Shown: piece by piece, positions 5,281 through 6,723 of the stretch
Position numbering within the stretch: the stretch's first letter is position 1
How the letters are laid out: the number at the start of each line of letters is the position of its first letter
Assembly: GCA_963660385.1 (NCBI GenBank)
Contig: CAVKWQ010000077.1
Span: 1-6,723, forward strand
Reading direction: 5' to 3'
Length of the DNA stretch: 6,723 bases
DNA from: Avelusimicrobium sp963660385
GTDB taxonomy: Bacteria > Elusimicrobiota > Elusimicrobia > Elusimicrobiales > Elusimicrobiaceae
The notes under the pieces: generated by a model
What the model was told of the DNA's origin: nothing
What the model saw: only the letters and a program-made list of their open reading frames with translations
The model's database searches: none
Program-made: the position numbers and the translations under genes

Positions 5281-5526
5281 ATGGGAAAAGAGGAAAAATT
5301 GGCCATATTAAAAAGTTGCGTTGGGAAGTTGCCTTTCCTTGAGCAAGAGATGAAATAGAAGCTTGAATACGCAAAGGAGGGTCTTGAGGAAAATAATATT
5401 AATCTGGTGATTGGCGGCTTATGCGGCCTGGAGCATATAAACCAGCGTATAAAATCTGATGGTGTTTGTCCAACGGTTATAAATAAACTTTCTGGATACC
5501 CCGCCCTGACGGCGGGGTATCCTTGA
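5281..5526 (+). pseudogene. Small gene interrupted by an in-frame amber codon
   Basis: From ATG 5281 the frame reads MGKEEKLAILKSCVGKLPF, then LEQEMK, then TAG (5356-5358), and goes on as KLEYAKEGLEENNINLVIG, GLCGLEHINQRIKSDG, CPTVINKLSGYPALTAGYP and TGA (5524-5526). Both halves look like one coherent small protein of about 81 residues, with an N-terminal helix and a Gly-rich strand. One change from CAG or AAG would produce the TAG. The WYL gene in this window ends in TAG, so TAG is a real stop here. No ribosome site precedes the ATG. The last 11 codons lie in a palindrome (5494-5522), so the original C-terminus may have been overwritten. I do not recognise the family. Readthrough or a selenium/pyrrolysine-like recoding has no support. 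Confidence 0.55.
5494..5522. repeat. 12-bp perfect palindromic hairpin
   Basis: GGATACCCCGCC (5494-5505) and GGCGGGGTATCC (5511-5522) pair perfectly around CTGAC. There is no T run on either strand, so it is not a standard terminator. GC-rich hairpins of this kind, opening with GGATACCCCGC, look like interspersed palindromic repeats. It forms the tail of the amber-broken frame. Confidence 0.7.
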
Positions 5527-5530
5527 GTAA

Positions 5531-5561
5531 AGCAAACCACCGGCTGGGCCGGTGGCTTGCT
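5531..5561. repeat. Second GC-rich palindromic hairpin
   Basis: AGCAAACCACCGGC (5531-5544) pairs with GCCGGTGGCTTGCT (5548-5561) around TGG, with one A-C mismatch. On the minus-strand RNA the same position would be a G-U pair, so pairing is complete only there. It follows the first hairpin by 8 bases. The plus strand runs on into AGTTGCAAAAAACT, the minus strand into TTACTCAAGG, so neither side has a T run. It could be a weak two-way transcription barrier between the plus-strand and minus-strand units. Confidence 0.6.
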
Positions 5562-5589
5562 AGTTGCAAAAAACTACACTCACTATTTG

Positions 5590-5810
5590 TTAAGGGTATC
5601 TATATGACAAAGGGGTAACTCTTTTTCCGTCATCTTCCACGAGGGACATTTCTTCATAATCTTCACGATAACCGCAACGTCTACGGTAATCGAGTCCACT
5701 GTCTACGGCAACCCGTCCACACTTGCGCCATTTAAATCATGGCGATAGTTGGAGGTAATTATATCCCCACAAAATTTATATTTGATTCGGTTTAGTTTTA
5801 TTTGCTCCAT
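5590..5810 (-). pseudogene. Small zinc-ribbon-like gene broken by a -1 frame change
   Basis: From ATG 5810 the frame reads MEQIKLNRIKYKFCGDIITS and NYRHDLNGASVDGLP, and stops. After shifting -1 at 5730-5736 it reads WRKCGRVAVDSGLDYRRRCG, then YREDYEEMSLVEDDGKRVTP, LSYRYP and TAA (5592-5590). Together they match a small protein type common near phage genes, with the pattern C-x-x-CGDII, RHDF, C-x-CG, VD-GG-x-DY-x-RR. Two of the four expected Cys are replaced (Tyr in KYKFCG, Arg in WRKCG), each explainable by a single transition, and the Gly pair is SG. This suggests decay, but the break lies on a perfect T TTA AAT heptamer, so programmed shifting cannot be excluded. Product about 73 residues if joined. 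No clear ribosome site. The ATG overlaps the end of the 45-aa frame by 13 bases. Confidence 0.65.
5730..5736 (-). other. Slippery heptamer T TTA AAT at the frame break
   Basis: Read on the minus strand in the zero frame, the bases are T TTA AAT, which fits the X XXY YYZ rule for -1 frameshifting. It is exactly where the two halves of the zinc-ribbon-like protein join. CGCCAT (5726-5731) and ATGGCG (5739-5744) form an inverted repeat whose loop holds most of the heptamer, so no hairpin follows at the usual 5-9 base distance. A simple loss of one T from a T4 run explains the break equally well. Confidence 0.4.
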
Positions 5811-5935
5811 GTGAACAGTATGCCATACTCTTGGCCTAGAAGTGTAGTTCTAAAATCAACATGTTCTATTTTGGAACTAACTGGGATTAACATAGTGAGC
5901 CCCGCATTGTTGGGTCCTTCTTCTGTTGGAGACAT
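5798..5935 (-). CDS. Possible 45-aa protein in the minus-strand cluster
   Basis: A short frame starts at ATG 5935, eight bases after the stop of the 246-aa gene, and reads MSPTEEGPNNAGLTMLIPVS, SKIEHVDFRTTLLGQEYGIL and FTWSK. I do not recognise it. It has balanced amino acids (a hydrophobic LTMLIPV strand, then a mixed IEHVDFRTTLLGQEYG segment) rather than shadow-like composition, and no membrane segment. It overlaps the next frame start (5810) by 13 bases, a tight operon arrangement. Ribosome site support is poor: the nearest purine-rich AAAGGA lies about 15 bases upstream. An internal ATG at codon 15 is an alternative start. It could also be the tail of a longer broken gene. Confidence 0.45.
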   Translation of the reverse strand: MSPTEEGPNNAGLTMLIPVSSKIEHVDFRTTLLGQEYGILFTWSK

Positions 5936-5943
5936 GGGATTTA

Positions 5944-6684
5944 TTAAATTCGTCCTTTGAAATAATACCACAATAGATGGTCAAAGCCGTTGCGGTTTAT
6001 ATGAGATTTTGATTGTGTGATTATCTCATCAATAGTTTTTTGATAGTTTTTGTAATTATCCAAATCCCTCATTGGTAAGTGATAGTAATTAACATACTTT
6101 TGCAGTATCTTTTTTACAACATTATCATAAATAGAATAATTATCTTGTTCCGGTAAGCCTTCAAAAAGATAAAAGCAAGCATAATGGCAAAATTTACTTG
6201 CGAACGATAAGTTAGCACGCGCTTTTGTCTTGGCTGAAGTTTTGGCAGCTATAGTTTCAATAAGATCCAAATTCGCATTTTTGAGTTTGTTCTTAAGATT
6301 TTTTATGTTTAAAATACGAGTTGTAATTTCTGCCCTGCCAGTTTTGTCCGCATTGAGATGTGTGCTGTTCTCCCTATCAACTGACTCAACTGCTTTGGAA
6401 ATTATTTCCTCGTAAGTAAATTCTGCGTGGTTGTTCTGTCCTAAAAAAGGTTTTAATTGAGTCATCCAATAGGCTGTTGAACCTCCATATTTGACAGAAC
6501 CATCTTTTTTACGAGTAGGAGCGGCCTCTTTACTTCCAGATTTGATATAGGCAGAATCATTTTGTATCATTGCTTCTACAATAGCGACATTGCCTATAGA
6601 TAATTCTACAAGGCCGGGGACATCAGAAATAGGTTTCAATAGCTTTTCTTTGGATAATTTTAGTTCTTTTTGTATTTGATTCAT
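5944..6684 (-). CDS. Hypothetical protein with a FASK...IYD motif
   Basis: This 246-aa soluble protein is not confidently recognised. The N-terminal half (about 1-150) is mostly helical and charged. The C-terminal part carries ANLSFASKFCHYACFYLF (157-174) and YSIYDNVVKKIL (183-194), followed by a Tyr-rich segment and HLLWYYFKGRI at the end. An S-F-A-S/T-K-x-x-H segment followed by a YD pair about 20 residues later recalls bacterial relatives of helix-hairpin-helix 8-oxoguanine glycosylases, in which a Lys and an Asp are catalytic (here perhaps K164 and D187). I offer this only as a lead. Start at 6684 is backed by GAGG seven bases upstream (6692-6695) and the frame is intact. It is AT-rich and probably leads a short minus-strand cluster with the 45-aa frame and the zinc-ribbon-like gene. 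Confidence 0.7.
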   Translation of the reverse strand: MNQIQKELKLSKEKLLKPISDVPGLVELSIGNVAIVEAMIQNDSAYIKSGSKEAAPTRKKDGSVKYGGSTAYWMTQLKPFLGQNNHAEFTYEEIISKAVESVDRENSTHLNADKTGRAEITTRILNIKNLKNKLKNANLDLIETIAAKTSAKTKARANLSFASKFCHYACFYLFEGLPEQDNYSIYDNVVKKILQKYVNYYHLPMRDLDNYKNYQKTIDEIITQSKSHINRNGFDHLLWYYFKGRI

Positions 6685-6691
6685 AAACTTG

Positions 6692-6712
6692 CCTCAACTA
6701 GCTGCTATTTTA
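6692..6712 (-). promoter_or_regulatory. Ribosome site and possible -10 of the 246-aa gene
   Basis: On the minus strand GAGG (6692-6695) precedes ATG 6684 by seven bases. About 12 bases further upstream TAAAAT resembles a -10 (five of six). The matching -35 would lie at or beyond the right edge of the window, so the promoter cannot be confirmed. Confidence 0.35.
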
Positions 6713-6723
6713 CTAAATAAGGG

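Noticed and set aside
5178..5540. Minus-strand 120-codon frame
   Set aside because: It runs opposite the amber-broken gene and the palindrome, has shadow-like composition and no ribosome site.
5679..5721. Imperfect tandem repeat, GTCTACGG...GTCCAC twice in 43 bases
   Set aside because: It looked like an iteron or CRISPR-like pair, but there are only two diverged copies, and both lie inside the conserved VDSGLDYRRR coding segment of the zinc-ribbon-like gene. The coding constraint explains them.

Overview
The window suggests a bacterial chromosome with moderate GC content, in an accessory region rather than a housekeeping one. Strong Shine-Dalgarno sites (AGGAGG, AAGGAGG) precede the clearest genes. 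Nothing seen fixes the phylum. There are no rRNA genes, recognisable tRNA genes, transposases or CRISPR arrays. Signs of an accessory region are an orphan trypsin-like peptidase, a WYL regulator, a small PD-(D/E)XK-type nuclease, fragments of a prophage-type DNA methylase and terminase, and several broken small genes.

Layout. (1) 1-1684, plus strand: the 3' part of an AT-rich trypsin-like serine peptidase gene, whose last 20 bases overlap the start of a less AT-rich HTH/WYL regulator gene; a strong hairpin-plus-T-run terminator follows. (2) 1686-2637, minus strand: a two-gene operon in which a coiled-coil protein gene precedes a PD-(D/E)XK-like nuclease gene, with the nuclease ribosome site lying on the coiled-coil stop codon. 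Its leader holds two small inverted repeats and a perfect 16-bp palindrome of the LacI/GalR operator type. (3) 2750-2905: a dense set of nested hairpins that looks like a structured RNA or attenuator of unrecognised family. (4) 3037-5197, plus strand: two separate proteins that both look like the RecA-fold domain of the DnaB replicative helicase but have lost the Walker A glycine and lysine. Between them lies prophage wreckage: a deleted and frameshifted ParB/DNA-methylase pseudogene and the C-terminal end of a terminase large subunit. (5) 5281-5561: a small reading frame cut by an amber codon, whose tail is made by a palindrome, followed by a second palindrome. (6) 5590-6684, minus strand: an apparent three-gene cluster of a 246-aa protein, an unannotated 45-aa reading frame, and a small zinc-ribbon-like gene whose frame breaks exactly on a T TTA AAT heptamer.

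The most interesting signals are the pair of ATP-binding-dead DnaB-like proteins around a prophage fossil, the LacI-type operator plus structured RNA between two divergent units, and the frame break on a canonical -1 slippery site. A working idea, not shown by the sequence, is that the DnaB-like proteins are helicase-derived non-catalytic factors, for example decoys, adaptors or phage-derived inhibitors. All family assignments come from motif reading without database searches.
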